A stretch of DNA of 64,000 bases, taken from NCBI GenBank assembly GCA_024653355.1, contig JANLFQ010000001.1:1076576-1140575 (forward strand), given 5' to 3'. This document shows, in pieces, positions 15,560 to 24,568 of this stretch. Under the pieces are notes generated by a model, which did no database searches, was not told where the DNA came from, and worked only from the letters and a program-made list of their open reading frames with translations. Each line of letters starts with the position of its first letter. The first letter of the stretch is position 1. The translations under genes and the position numbers were made by a program. This DNA comes from a candidate division WOR-3 bacterium (lineage in GTDB: Bacteria; Hydrothermota; Tepidihabitantia; Tepidihabitantales; Tepidihabitantaceae).

Positions 15560-16801
15560 TCAGTGCACTCCGTAGCCGCCGCCCGAACCGAAACTGGTGA
15601 GAATCGACATATAGGGCATAATAATGGCGACAATCAGGAACACCGCGGCAACGCCCATAAACAGAATCATTATCGGTTCAATCATTCCGGTAAGGTTCTT
15701 TACCGCATATTCAACTTCGCTGTCGTAGTAGTCGGAAACCTGTTTTAACATATCGTCCAGCGCTCCCGACTCCTCACCGGTTGCCACCATCTGCACCACC
15801 ATCGGCGGAAATACACCCAGTTCGCGCATCGGCGTTGCCAGGCCTCGGCCCCGGCGCACACTCTCCGCCAGTTTATCAATCGCCTGTGACAGATAAACAT
15901 TGCCCACGGTCTTCGAAACTAAGTTCAAACTGCGCAAAATCGGTAAACCGGTTCGGTCCAGGGTCTCAAACATCCGGGCAAATCGGGAAAGAGCCATCTT
16001 GTAGATAATGGGTCCGAATATCGGCAGCCGCAACTTAAATCGGTCAAACCACATCCGCCCCACACTTGTTCGGATGAACATATAGAACAACACCACCGCC
16101 GCGGCAATAATTAGAACCAGCAGGTACCAGTACTTGCCCATGAAATTGGTCACGATGAGTAGAATCTGCGTTGGCAACGGCATCTTACCACCTACGGTGG
16201 CAATTAACGACACGAACTTGGGCAACACGAATGTTGCCAGTACCGCCACCGCGATGACAAAGGTAACCATCAGGATAATCGGATAGCGCATCGCACTGCC
16301 GACATCGGACTTCAGTTTCCGCTCGTGGTCTAAAAGCATCACCAACCGGTCAAGGATGTCATCAAGAACACCACCGGTTTCACCCGCCCAGATGGAGTTG
16401 ACATAAAGTTCGTTGAAAATTCGGGGGTGCTTTGCCATCGCCACCGACAGCGCCGCGCCACCCATCAAATCCTTGCGGATGGCGTCCAGCGCCTTGGCGA
16501 GCGGTTTCGACTTCGTCTGTGCCTGGAGCGCGCCGATTGCGGTCAGCATCGGCAGACCGGCACGGTGCAGCGTAACAAACTGCCGGGTAAAGTTAATCAA
16601 ATCGGCTGGCTTTACCCGTTCAAAGAACCGACTCAAATCAAACGACGGGCCCGCCGCCGCCGCCTTTTCCTCCCGAATTGTAATTGGGACATAACCGAAA
16701 CTGTCAAGTTTTTCGGTTACGCTCGCCACATCCGTGCCCTCAATTGTCCCGGAAATTATCTTTCCTTCTTTATCACGGACTTTATAACGAAACAGCGGCA
16801 T
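15560..16801 (-). CDS. pilC: Type IV pilus / type II secretion inner-membrane platform protein
   Basis: A GspF/PilC family platform protein of 413 aa. It has an N-terminal cytoplasmic segment beginning FRYKVRDKEGKIISG, and two T2SSF domains with the motif Q-F-x(2)-L-x(2)-G-x-P. Three membrane helices lie at about 170-195, 222-242 and 377-402. GETGG and GEESGALDDML are the conserved domain ends. It couples the assembly ATPase to pilin polymerisation. It lies 18 bases downstream of pilB in the same operon. No pilin, pilT or secretin gene is in the window, so pilus versus secretion use is undecided. Confidence 0.93.
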   Translation of the reverse strand: MPLFRYKVRDKEGKIISGTIEGTDVASVTEKLDSFGYVPITIREEKAAAAGPSFDLSRFFERVKPADLINFTRQFVTLHRAGLPMLTAIGALQAQTKSKPLAKALDAIRKDLMGGAALSVAMAKHPRIFNELYVNSIWAGETGGVLDDILDRLVMLLDHERKLKSDVGSAMRYPIILMVTFVIAVAVLATFVLPKFVSLIATVGGKMPLPTQILLIVTNFMGKYWYLLVLIIAAAVVLFYMFIRTSVGRMWFDRFKLRLPIFGPIIYKMALSRFARMFETLDRTGLPILRSLNLVSKTVGNVYLSQAIDKLAESVRRGRGLATPMRELGVFPPMVVQMVATGEESGALDDMLKQVSDYYDSEVEYAVKNLTGMIEPIMILFMGVAAVFLIVAIIMPYMSILTSFGSGGGYGVH

Positions 16802-16819
16802 TGCTCCTCCCTTTCTAAA

Positions 16820-18403
16820 TTACTCGACCTTTTCCGCCTCGTCCATCACTTCTTCAATCGTCGTCACGCCATTGAGGACCTTACGCATTCCGTCCTCCCA
16901 CAATGTCTTCATTCCGTACTCCCGGGCTAAAGCCCGAATTGCCGAAGTTGGCGGCCGGGTCACGACCAGTTCCCGAATTCGGTCGTTCAACTTCATAACC
17001 TCAAATATTCCCATCCGGCCCCGGTACCCGGTGTTCCGACAGTGCTCACACCCCTTACCTTTGTAAAACTTTGTTCCCGGCGGTAGGTCAAACTCCTCCA
17101 GCATCTTTGCCGGTGGGTCATAGGGAACTTTACATTTCGGACAAATCCGGCGCACCAATCGCTGGGCAACAACACCTTCAAGACCGGAGGCAACCAGAAA
17201 TGGCTCAATCCCCATATCAATCAATCGGGTCACAGTGCCCGGTGCGTCGTTGGTGTGAATCGTTGAGAAAACCAGCTGACCGGTAAGAGCGGCACGAATC
17301 GCCACCCCGGCGGTTTCGGCGTCACGAATTTCACCAATCATAATCACATCCGGGTCCTGACGCAGAATGTGCCGCAATCCAACCAGATAGGTATAGCCGG
17401 CGCGCTCATTCACCTGCGATTGGCAGATGTCGTCAATATCGTACTCCACCGGGTCCTCAATCGTAATGATATTTTTATCACTGGAACGAATCTCATTTAA
17501 AATCGCATACAGCGTCGTGGACTTACCCGAACCGGTCGGACCGGTGATGAGAATAACGCCGTGCGGTTTGGCAATCATCTCCCGCAATGTCTCATAAGAC
17601 TCCTCAACCAGACCCAGTTCGTCCAGCGACAGCAGGCGCATCCGGTCGAGGATACGCATCACCACCTTTTCGCCGTAAGTCGTCGGGAATGTGGAAACAC
17701 GGAAGTCAATCTCCCGGCCATCAACGATTGCGCCGTAGCGCCCGTCCTGCGGCACCCGCTTTTCGGCGATGTTCATTTTTGACATAATCTTGATACGGGA
17801 AACGACCGCCAGCTGCAGCGCCTTTTTCGGCGAGACAATGGGATGGAGAATACCGTCAATGCGGAACCGGACCCGCAACCCTTCCCGGGTCGGTTCGATA
17901 TGGATGTCACTTGCCCGTTCGCGCACCGCCCGAATAATCATCTGGTTCACCCATCGTACCACCGGTGCTTCGGAAGCCATCTCCTCCAGTTTGCGCGGTT
18001 CCAGCCCCTGCTCGGCAACCGCCGCGCTTTCCTCCTCGGGCAGGTCATCAAGGCTGGTGACCTCGGGCTCATCCGGGATGTCCGCGGGTTCGGGCGCGGC
18101 GTAGTACTGATTCAGCGCCTGGTAAAGGTCAATCTCCCGGCAAACCATCGGTTCAACCTCCATCCCGGTTGTCCGCCTTACCTCATCAATGGTAAAAATG
18201 TCGCCCGGGTCAACCATTGCGACCGCCAGGGTGTTGCCGGAACGGAAAAGGGGTATTAACTTATTCTTACGCAAAAACTCTTCGGGGAAGAGTTGCAATA
18301 CCTCAGAATCAAGTTTAAAAGTTGTCAAGTCAATAAACGGAACCCCGTAACGCTGTTCCAGTACAGAACCACTTTCTTCAACCGGCGTCTGCTCGTCTGC
18401 CAT
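16820..18403 (-). CDS. pilB: Type IV pilus assembly / secretion ATPase
   Basis: A GspE/PilB hexameric ATPase of 527 aa. It contains an N-terminal T2SSE_N domain (20-130), an acidic linker (about 105-135), Walker A GPTGSGKSTTL, Walker B region MIGEIRDAETA, His box TGQLVFSTIHTND, and a zinc-binding tetracysteine segment CPKC...CEHCRNTGYRGR. The ATG has AAAGGAGG six bases upstream. The promoter region carries a conspicuous inverted repeat. It powers pilin extension together with PilC. Confidence 0.94.
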   Translation of the reverse strand: MADEQTPVEESGSVLEQRYGVPFIDLTTFKLDSEVLQLFPEEFLRKNKLIPLFRSGNTLAVAMVDPGDIFTIDEVRRTTGMEVEPMVCREIDLYQALNQYYAAPEPADIPDEPEVTSLDDLPEEESAAVAEQGLEPRKLEEMASEAPVVRWVNQMIIRAVRERASDIHIEPTREGLRVRFRIDGILHPIVSPKKALQLAVVSRIKIMSKMNIAEKRVPQDGRYGAIVDGREIDFRVSTFPTTYGEKVVMRILDRMRLLSLDELGLVEESYETLREMIAKPHGVILITGPTGSGKSTTLYAILNEIRSSDKNIITIEDPVEYDIDDICQSQVNERAGYTYLVGLRHILRQDPDVIMIGEIRDAETAGVAIRAALTGQLVFSTIHTNDAPGTVTRLIDMGIEPFLVASGLEGVVAQRLVRRICPKCKVPYDPPAKMLEEFDLPPGTKFYKGKGCEHCRNTGYRGRMGIFEVMKLNDRIRELVVTRPPTSAIRALAREYGMKTLWEDGMRKVLNGVTTIEEVMDEAEKVE

Positions 18404-18430
18404 CTTACGCCTCCTTTAACGGGCAACTGC

Positions 18431-18504
18431 CCGATTAGTTGTCTTAATAAATCTCATTAGTGAAATATTATACACCAAAATTTCACCCCTTGTCAACTAA
18501 TCGG
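18431..18504. repeat. 11-bp inverted repeat bracketing the pilB promoter
   Basis: CCGATTAGTTG at 18431-18441 and its exact reverse complement CAACTAATCGG at 18494-18504. The upstream arm (minus-strand sense) overlaps the pilB -35 box and the other lies just downstream of the start site, the geometry of paired operators for looping repression. Confidence 0.5.
18467..18496 (-). promoter_or_regulatory. Promoter of pilB-pilC
   Basis: TTGACA (18491-18496), 18-base spacer, TATAAT (18467-18472), both boxes perfect. The leader is about 60 bases, contains the short hairpin CGGGC-AGTT-GCCCG and ends with AAAGGAGG. Confidence 0.7.
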
Positions 18505-18571
18505 TGTAACTTGTGAATCATCAATAAAATGCCTTAGGCTGATGCCAGTCGTACTAAAAACTTTTTACACT

Positions 18572-18655
18572 ATTTTATTAATACGAAAAATGGGCAAAAA
18601 GTGACAAAATTCCATCCCCTCCGTTGTCCGGGAGCAGTTCCCAGGATAGCCTCCA
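18572..18655. repeat. Dispersed intergenic repeat, copy A
   Basis: Shares TACGAAAAAT, GTGACAAAA, TGTCCGGG-GCAGTTC and GGATAGCC, in the same order and spacing, with 60857-60943. Both copies lie in gene-poor DNA upstream of a minus-strand operon. Read on the minus strand, both end with TTGTCA, 18 bases, TATTAA or TATATA, which resembles a promoter. Confidence 0.6.
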
Positions 18656-18942
18656 GCGCGCCCTTGCTCATCACCCCTTTTCCCCTCCCTTTAAACAACT
18701 TGAACACCATTCTAAAACCCATCTTATTTACTATCTTATTGGCACTCCGTACATTTATGCCCGATTGCATATCTGAAACCCTATCCTGCAAGATAAAGTC
18801 CTTAACCTCCTGCCCTCTCTTTGATACCGTTTTCGATTCTGTCTTCAGATGTGCTCCCCAAGTTACCTTCAGGTCAGCAGTCCAAAGCCCGCCTTGAACC
18901 CAGTCCCAACGGCTTACGGTGGAAGAATCTGATATGGCACAT

Positions 18943-18970
18943 TTGACAATTAGCCAATTGCTGGTAGATT
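18943..18970 (+). promoter_or_regulatory. Probable purD promoter
   Basis: TTGACA (18943-18948), 16 bases, TAGATT (18965-18970). GAAGGA follows, 12 bases before the purD ATG. Confidence 0.4.
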
Positions 18971-18988
18971 GAAGGATAATATAAAAAT

Positions 18989-20275
18989 ATGAGAGTTTTA
19001 GTAATCGGCAGCGGTGGTCGCGAGCATGCCCTTGTCTGGGCATTTTCCCGGTCGGGCCATAATGTTTACTGCGCACCGGGTAACGCTGGAATTTCCCGGT
19101 TGGCAGAGTGCGCTGATATTGACCCGTTAAACATCAACAGCCTTGCGCAATTTGCCCGCAAGCAGAAAATCGACCTCACCGTGGTTGGACCCGAAGCGCC
19201 GCTTGTTGCCGGGCTTGCCGACGAGTTTGAGAAAAAGGGGTTGAAGGTGTTTGGACCAAATAAGACCGCTGCCCAACTGGAAGGCGACAAGGCGTTCACC
19301 AAAAATCTCCTTGCTAAATACAACATCCCCACCGCCCGGTTTGCGGTGTTTGAAGACTATAACCAGGCGGCGAAGTTTATATCGAGCCAGCGGTTCCCGA
19401 TTGTTGTAAAAGCCACCGGTCTGGCAGCGGGCAAAGGTGTTGTTGTTGCCAATTCGGTTGAACAGGCACTGACCACACTTAACAGTTTTATGAAGGAGGG
19501 CAAACTGGGTGAAGCGGGCAAACAGGTGGTGATTGAGGAGTTTCTTGAAGGTGAAGAGGCGTCAATCATCGCCCTGTGCGATGGCGCCCACCTCCACTTT
19601 TTCGTGCCTTCTCAGGACCACAAACGGCTCCTGGATGGCGATGCCGGACCGAACACCGGCGGTATGGGTGCCTATGCACCGGTGCCCGTGGTAACGAGAG
19701 AAATCTTCAATAGAGTGGTAAATGAAATCTTCAACCCCCTGCTGCTGGCTCTTAAAAAGGAGGGGATTGATTACCGGGGTGCAATCTATGCCGGACTGAT
19801 GCTCACTCCTGAGGGACCAAAGGTTCTGGAGTTCAACTGTCGGTTTGGCGACCCCGAAACCCAGGTTATTGTTCCCCTTTTCGAAGGCGACCTTGCCGAA
19901 CTGTGCCTTGAATGTGCACTCGGCAACTTAAAAGAGCAGGCATCTCCTGAATGGGGCAAACGCTGGGCACTGTGTGTTGTTGCCGCATCCCAGGGGTACC
20001 CGGGCAACTACGAAAAGGGCTTGCCCATCTCCGGCAAACTGGAAGAGGGCGAACAGACAATCGTTTTCCATGCCGGGACAAAAATGGTGGACGACCGGAT
20101 TGTCACCAATGGTGGAAGAGTACTGGCTGTTACCGGGTTGGGCTCGACTTTGTCTGAAGCCCGGGACCGGGCATATTACGGACTCGGACTTATCCACTTT
20201 TCCGGCATGCATTACCGCCGGGACATCGGTGAAAAGGGGCTGAGACACCTCGCCCGCACGGTTATCAGCCCCTGA
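18989..20275 (+). CDS. purD: Phosphoribosylamine--glycine ligase
   Basis: GAR synthetase, second step of purine synthesis, an ATP-grasp enzyme of 428 aa. Motifs: GSGGREHALVW at the N-terminus, APGNAGI, VVGPEAPL, KATGLAAGKGV, DHKRLLDGDAGPNTGGMGAY, and LEFNCRFGDPETQV for metal binding. Full length, TGA stop. The next gene starts six bases later. No other purine gene is nearby. Confidence 0.96.
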   Translation: MRVLVIGSGGREHALVWAFSRSGHNVYCAPGNAGISRLAECADIDPLNINSLAQFARKQKIDLTVVGPEAPLVAGLADEFEKKGLKVFGPNKTAAQLEGDKAFTKNLLAKYNIPTARFAVFEDYNQAAKFISSQRFPIVVKATGLAAGKGVVVANSVEQALTTLNSFMKEGKLGEAGKQVVIEEFLEGEEASIIALCDGAHLHFFVPSQDHKRLLDGDAGPNTGGMGAYAPVPVVTREIFNRVVNEIFNPLLLALKKEGIDYRGAIYAGLMLTPEGPKVLEFNCRFGDPETQVIVPLFEGDLAELCLECALGNLKEQASPEWGKRWALCVVAASQGYPGNYEKGLPISGKLEEGEQTIVFHAGTKMVDDRIVTNGGRVLAVTGLGSTLSEARDRAYYGLGLIHFSGMHYRRDIGEKGLRHLARTVISP

Positions 20276-20281
20276 ACTGCT

Positions 20282-21256
20282 ATGGGTAAGGAAAAGGACA
20301 TCGCCCGGGCTCTTAAACAGGGCGGAGTTATCGCCCCGCTGTTCGGCACAACCTGCCTGTTGAGCACAGATAAAGAGAAGATTGTCCAACTTTTGGGCAC
20401 CGCCTATCAACTCGTTCACCCGGAAAAATTACCCCCCGGTGAGTTGAAACACCCCGAACTTTTAAACCTGCCGTTAGTAATGATTACCGAAACACAACAA
20501 CCGGGCTGGGCCGTTGCACCGTCAGGGTTATTAGCGGCGGCAGTTGCCTCAATTGCGCAGCCGGTCTGGTTCGGCATCCCAGACCAAGCAGAAGATATTG
20601 AAGAGACCGTTGAGATTGCTGGTAACTGGATAAAAATGCAACTTGACAATGATATGCCCGCCGATATTGGACCCACCGTCCTTGACCTGTCCGATTTACC
20701 CCCGGTTGTTCTGCGTAAAGGCACACCGGGCATACTTAAACTGGAGCAGATTCTCGGGACAAAAATTCATCTCGGTCCGAAAGTGATACTTTCCGTCCTT
20801 GTGGTCTGCACCGGCAACTCCTGCCGCAGCCCGCTTGCCGCGGCGATTCTCTCTCAGATTTGCACCGAACTGCCGGTCGTGGTCAGTTCCGCAGGAATTG
20901 CGGCACCGGTTGGTAATCCGGCAACCCAGTTCGCAATCGCCGTGGGTAAAGAGATGGGTGTTGACCTCACGAGCCATCGGGCACGGCAACTGGACCAAAA
21001 GATGGTTGAAACCGCAGACCTGATTCTCGTAATGGAACAGGGTCAGCGTCGGTTCATTCTTGAACAGGTGCCTGGGGCGGCAGAGAAAGTCCGGCTTTTG
21101 GGCGGCTATCCGGAAAAAGAAGAGGAGATTCCAGACCCAATCGGACGCTCGATAGAGTTTTATCGCCAAATCGCACTGCTCCTTAAATCGGGTGCACTCC
21201 GGGTTGCCGCAGACATCAAAAGTAGATTAAAACCAAAACATCGCCTTGAAAATTAA
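20282..21256 (+). CDS. YrdC/Sua5-like domain fused to low-molecular-weight phosphatase
   Basis: A 324-aa fusion. The N-terminal half (1-165) resembles the YrdC/Sua5 fold: GGVIAPLFGTTCLLSTD, then LPLVMITE, then GPTVLDLSDLPPVVLRKG. It lacks several of the basic substrate residues of true threonylcarbamoyl-AMP synthases, so it looks divergent. The C-terminal half is a low-molecular-weight protein phosphatase/arsenate reductase domain with C176-TGNSC-R182-S and a late DP (IPDPIG). Such fusions are known to me in other bacteria, annotated either way. The real activity is probably the phosphatase. It is the second gene of the purD operon. Confidence 0.75.
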   Translation: MGKEKDIARALKQGGVIAPLFGTTCLLSTDKEKIVQLLGTAYQLVHPEKLPPGELKHPELLNLPLVMITETQQPGWAVAPSGLLAAAVASIAQPVWFGIPDQAEDIEETVEIAGNWIKMQLDNDMPADIGPTVLDLSDLPPVVLRKGTPGILKLEQILGTKIHLGPKVILSVLVVCTGNSCRSPLAAAILSQICTELPVVVSSAGIAAPVGNPATQFAIAVGKEMGVDLTSHRARQLDQKMVETADLILVMEQGQRRFILEQVPGAAEKVRLLGGYPEKEEEIPDPIGRSIEFYRQIALLLKSGALRVAADIKSRLKPKHRLEN

Positions 21257-21278
21257 ACAAAGATAAAAAGGAGTGTTT

Positions 21279-22430
21279 ATGGAGTATTTTTTAACCGATA
21301 GTCAAAAAGAAATCCGGGACCTTGCCCGGCGTTTTGCTCAGGAGAAAATCAAGCCGGTACGAGCGGAACTGGACCGCACCGGTGAATTCCCCTTTGCCCT
21401 GATGAAAGAGATGGCAGAACTGGGGCTGATGGGTGTTTACATTCCAGAAGAGTACGGTGGTTTTGGCGGCGGCATAATGGAGATGTGTCTTGTTGTTGAA
21501 GAACTCTCCCGGATTGACGGTGCTGTTGCCCTCTGTTACGCCGCCTGTGGCCTTGGTACCTTCCCCATCCTCCTTGCCGGCACCGAAGAGCAGAAAAAGA
21601 AGTACCTACCCCGACTCGCCGCGGGCGAACTCGCGGCATTTGCGATTACCGAAGCCCAAGCCGGTTCTGACGCCAGCAATGTAAAAACCCGGGCACGCCG
21701 CGAAGGCGACCACTATGTGCTCAACGGCACCAAGCAGTTCATCACCAATGGCAGTGTTGCCAAGATTTATACGGTTATTGCTTCTACCGATCCGGCACGC
21801 GGGGCACGCGGGTTGTCCGCCTTCATCGTTGAAGATGGCACACCGGGCTTCACCTACGGCAAGATTGAAGACAAGATGGGCATCCGCTGCTCAAAAACCG
21901 CGGAACTCGTTTTCCAGGACTGCCGGGTGCCCGCAGAAAATCTCATCGGTGGCCGCGAAGGTATGGGTTTTGTCCATACGATGCGCACCTTTGACCGTAC
22001 CCGGCCTGGAGTTGGTGCTCAGGCACTGGGAATTGCCCAGGGTGCCCTTGACGAAGCCCTGGAGTACGCCAAAACCCGCATTCAATTTGACCAGCCTATC
22101 GCCAGTTTCCAGGCGGTGCAACTGATGCTCGCCGATATGGCGATTCAGATTGAAGCCTCGCGCGCTCTGGTTTACGAAGCGGCGCGCGCCGCCGATGCCG
22201 GAGTCAAAAACATCGCCGGCATCGCGGCAATGGCAAAGGTGATGGCGTCCGACACCGCAATGCGCGTCACCACCGATGCGGTGCAACTTCTGGGCGGCTA
22301 CGGCTATATGAAAGACTATCCGGTAGAGAAGATGATGCGCGACGCCAAAATCACCCAGATTTACGAAGGGACAAACCAGATTCAACGCCTGGTCATCGCC
22401 TCGGAGTTGATCAAAGGAACCCTCTGGTGA
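21279..22430 (+). CDS. Acyl-CoA dehydrogenase
   Basis: A short-chain-type FAD-dependent acyl-CoA dehydrogenase of 383 aa. Signatures: AFAITEAQAGSD, the flavin segment FITNGS, FGKIEDKMGIR-like text, YLLGGYGYMKDYPVEKMMRDAK, and the catalytic Glu in IYEGTNQIQR. I chose the ATG at 21279 because AAGGAG ends five bases before it; an in-frame GTG six bases upstream overlaps that site. No electron-transfer flavoprotein genes are next to it. Its stop overlaps the lpd start, so β-oxidation or branched-chain acyl-CoA metabolism is coupled to a lipoamide enzyme. Confidence 0.92.
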   Translation: MEYFLTDSQKEIRDLARRFAQEKIKPVRAELDRTGEFPFALMKEMAELGLMGVYIPEEYGGFGGGIMEMCLVVEELSRIDGAVALCYAACGLGTFPILLAGTEEQKKKYLPRLAAGELAAFAITEAQAGSDASNVKTRARREGDHYVLNGTKQFITNGSVAKIYTVIASTDPARGARGLSAFIVEDGTPGFTYGKIEDKMGIRCSKTAELVFQDCRVPAENLIGGREGMGFVHTMRTFDRTRPGVGAQALGIAQGALDEALEYAKTRIQFDQPIASFQAVQLMLADMAIQIEASRALVYEAARAADAGVKNIAGIAAMAKVMASDTAMRVTTDAVQLLGGYGYMKDYPVEKMMRDAKITQIYEGTNQIQRLVIASELIKGTLW

Positions 22431-23839
22431 AAGGTATGGAAAGCAAATTTGATGCGGTACTGATCGGTGCCGGTCCTGCCGGTTATGTTGGGGCAATCCG
22501 TCTTGCCCAACTGGGCAAAAGGGTTGCCGTGGTGGAAGAAGCCCGAGTCGGCGGGGTCTGTTTAAATCGCGGCTGCATTCCGGTAAAATCACTGCTCCAT
22601 GCCGCGGCTGTGGTGCGCAATGCCCAGGAAGCCCGGACAATGGGTATCACATTTCAGACACCCGAACTGGACCCGGTAAGCCTTAACTCCTGGAAGGCAC
22701 GCATCATCGACCGCTTGGCACGGGGTATTGAGTTCCTGTTCAAAGCCAATGGTGTCGAACTGTTCCGGGGTAAAGCCCGACTCGTTGCACCGGACCGGGT
22801 TGTTGTCCAGGGAAACGAAAACGAAACTGAACTTTCTGCCCCCCATATCATCGTCGCCACCGGCTCGGAGCCAGCGGTTTTACCCGGGCTGGAACCGGAC
22901 CACAAAAAGGTCATCGACTCCAACAGCGCCCTGAACTTAGTCCAGTTGCCCGAAAGCATCGTCATCGTCGGCGCGGGCGCAATTGGACTGGAGTTCGCAA
23001 CCATCTTCCGGCGTCTTGGTGCTAAAGTGACCGTGCTTGAACTGTGCGACTCAATTTTGCCCGGGATTGACCGCGACCTTACCACCCTGCTCCAGCGCCA
23101 GATGGAACGGGAAGGAGTCCAGTTTCACACCGGGGTCAAAGGCTTATTTTGCCCTCCGCCAGCGGAAACCGCCCGGGTTTGCGCCCAGGAACCACAACCC
23201 CTTGAATGGCAGGCGGACACGGTACTAATCGCGGTGGGCAGAACCGCCCGCACTGCGGGACTGGGAATTGAAAATCTGGGGATAAAGGTCGACCGCCGCG
23301 GCTTTATTGTGACCGACCAGAAATACGAGACAAACATCAAGGGCGTTTACGCAATCGGTGATGTCCGGGGCGGGCATCTTCTTGCCCATAAGGCGATGTA
23401 CGAAGGTTTCAACCTTGCCGAGGCGCTTGCTTTAAATAAGAAACCGGTTCTCGGAGAAAAGAAGCCCATCCCCGCAGTTGTTTACACCGACCCAGAAATT
23501 GCCACCGTCGGCTTGACCGAAACAATTGCCAACGAACAGGGTTTAAAGGTTAAAATCGCCCGGGTACCGGTGAACGCCATTGGCAGGTCTTTGACATTAA
23601 ACCGCGCCGAAGGTGTTTGCAAACTCGTGATGGACGAAAAAACCGGTAAAATCGTTGGTGGTGGCGTTGTTGCACCCGGCGCTGATGTCCTCATCGCCGA
23701 AATCACCATTGCGGTCGAACTGGGTTTGACCGCGGAACAGTTAGGTAAACCGGTTCATCCCCATCCGACGATGAGCGAACTGGTGTTTGAAACCGCCCAC
23801 GCCCTGCTCGGCAGTGCCATTCACATCGTGAACCGCTAA
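22427..23839 (+). CDS. lpdA: Dihydrolipoyl dehydrogenase
   Basis: The E3 flavoprotein of 2-oxoacid dehydrogenase or glycine cleavage complexes, 470 aa. FAD motif GAGPAGYVGA, redox disulphide GVCLNRGCIPVKS, NAD motif IVGAGAIGLEFA, second FAD block YAIGDVRGG, and active-site HPHPTMSE near the C-terminus. The start is GTG at 22427 in a GTGA overlap with the acyl-CoA dehydrogenase stop, supported by AAAGGA eight bases upstream. It is followed by lipB, which supplies its lipoyl partner. Confidence 0.95.
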   Translation: MKGMESKFDAVLIGAGPAGYVGAIRLAQLGKRVAVVEEARVGGVCLNRGCIPVKSLLHAAAVVRNAQEARTMGITFQTPELDPVSLNSWKARIIDRLARGIEFLFKANGVELFRGKARLVAPDRVVVQGNENETELSAPHIIVATGSEPAVLPGLEPDHKKVIDSNSALNLVQLPESIVIVGAGAIGLEFATIFRRLGAKVTVLELCDSILPGIDRDLTTLLQRQMEREGVQFHTGVKGLFCPPPAETARVCAQEPQPLEWQADTVLIAVGRTARTAGLGIENLGIKVDRRGFIVTDQKYETNIKGVYAIGDVRGGHLLAHKAMYEGFNLAEALALNKKPVLGEKKPIPAVVYTDPEIATVGLTETIANEQGLKVKIARVPVNAIGRSLTLNRAEGVCKLVMDEKTGKIVGGGVVAPGADVLIAEITIAVELGLTAEQLGKPVHPHPTMSELVFETAHALLGSAIHIVNR

Positions 23840-23848
23840 ACATCCAGG

Positions 23849-24568
23849 ATGCGTCCGGCAATTTTGCTGCAACTTGGCTCGGTTGACTATCTGACCGCGC
23901 TCGAACTCCAGCACGAACTGCACCGGCTCCGGCACAACGGGACGATTGAAGATATCCTGCTACTCCTCGAACACCCGCCCGTCATCACCATTGGCCGCCG
24001 GGCAAACAGAAAAAACCTTCTCGTCCCAGAAGAAGAACTTGCTCGCCGGGGCATAAAAGTCTATCAGATTGAGCGGGGTGGAGACATCACCTATCACGGT
24101 CCCGGACAACTTATCGGCTACACCATCTTTCATTTAGGCGCCGGGCTCCTCGGAGTGCGCCGTTTTGTCGAAGGGGTGGAACAGGCATTGATATTTGCCC
24201 TGAAACAACTCGGTGTTGACGCCGGTGTAAAACCAAAACAGATTGGCGTCTGGGTCCAGGACAAAAAAATCGCCTCCCTGGGCATCGCGGTAAAAGACCA
24301 CATCACCCTGCACGGCTTTGCCCTCAATGTCCAGGGCGACCTCGCCAACTTTCAACTCATCAACCCCTGCGGTTTAAACCCTTCGGTAATGACCACGATT
24401 GAACGCGCCGGCGGTCAGACCGCAATGCCTCTGGTTCGCAAGGCGGTCATCGCCGGATTCGAACAGGTTTTCGGGATTAAATTTCAGAAAAATTTGCCCC
24501 GCAGCTTGACCTCGCTGACAAAACGACTCAGCGTTTTCTGCATCTCCTCGGCATCAGACCGGGAATAA
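23849..24568 (+). CDS. lipB: Octanoyl-[acyl carrier protein]:protein transferase
   Basis: Moves octanoate from ACP to lipoyl domains. Motifs: EHPPVITIGRR, the GGDITYHGPGQLIGY block, lysine in KIASLGI, and the catalytic cysteine in INPCGLNP. Normal homology ends near residue 212 (VFGIKF). The final 27 or so residues run across the 3' end of the convergent radical SAM gene (overlap 24484-24568), so the tail is probably not conserved. It clusters with lpdA. No lipA gene is in view. Confidence 0.93.
   Translation: MRPAILLQLGSVDYLTALELQHELHRLRHNGTIEDILLLLEHPPVITIGRRANRKNLLVPEEELARRGIKVYQIERGGDITYHGPGQLIGYTIFHLGAGLLGVRRFVEGVEQALIFALKQLGVDAGVKPKQIGVWVQDKKIASLGIAVKDHITLHGFALNVQGDLANFQLINPCGLNPSVMTTIERAGGQTAMPLVRKAVIAGFEQVFGIKFQKNLPRSLTSLTKRLSVFCISSASDRE

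Larger units (their letters stand above)
18505..18988. other. Gene-poor region between pilB and purD
   Basis: About 480 bases with no gene I can support. It holds a copy of a dispersed repeat (18572-18655) and, near its right end, a purD promoter candidate. A long minus-strand frame (18570-19076) spans it but runs into purD antisense and lacks a ribosome site. Confidence 0.5.

Noticed and set aside
18570-19076. 168-codon minus-strand frame
   Set aside because: It runs antisense into the start of purD, has no ribosome site, and only its end is shared with the dispersed repeat.
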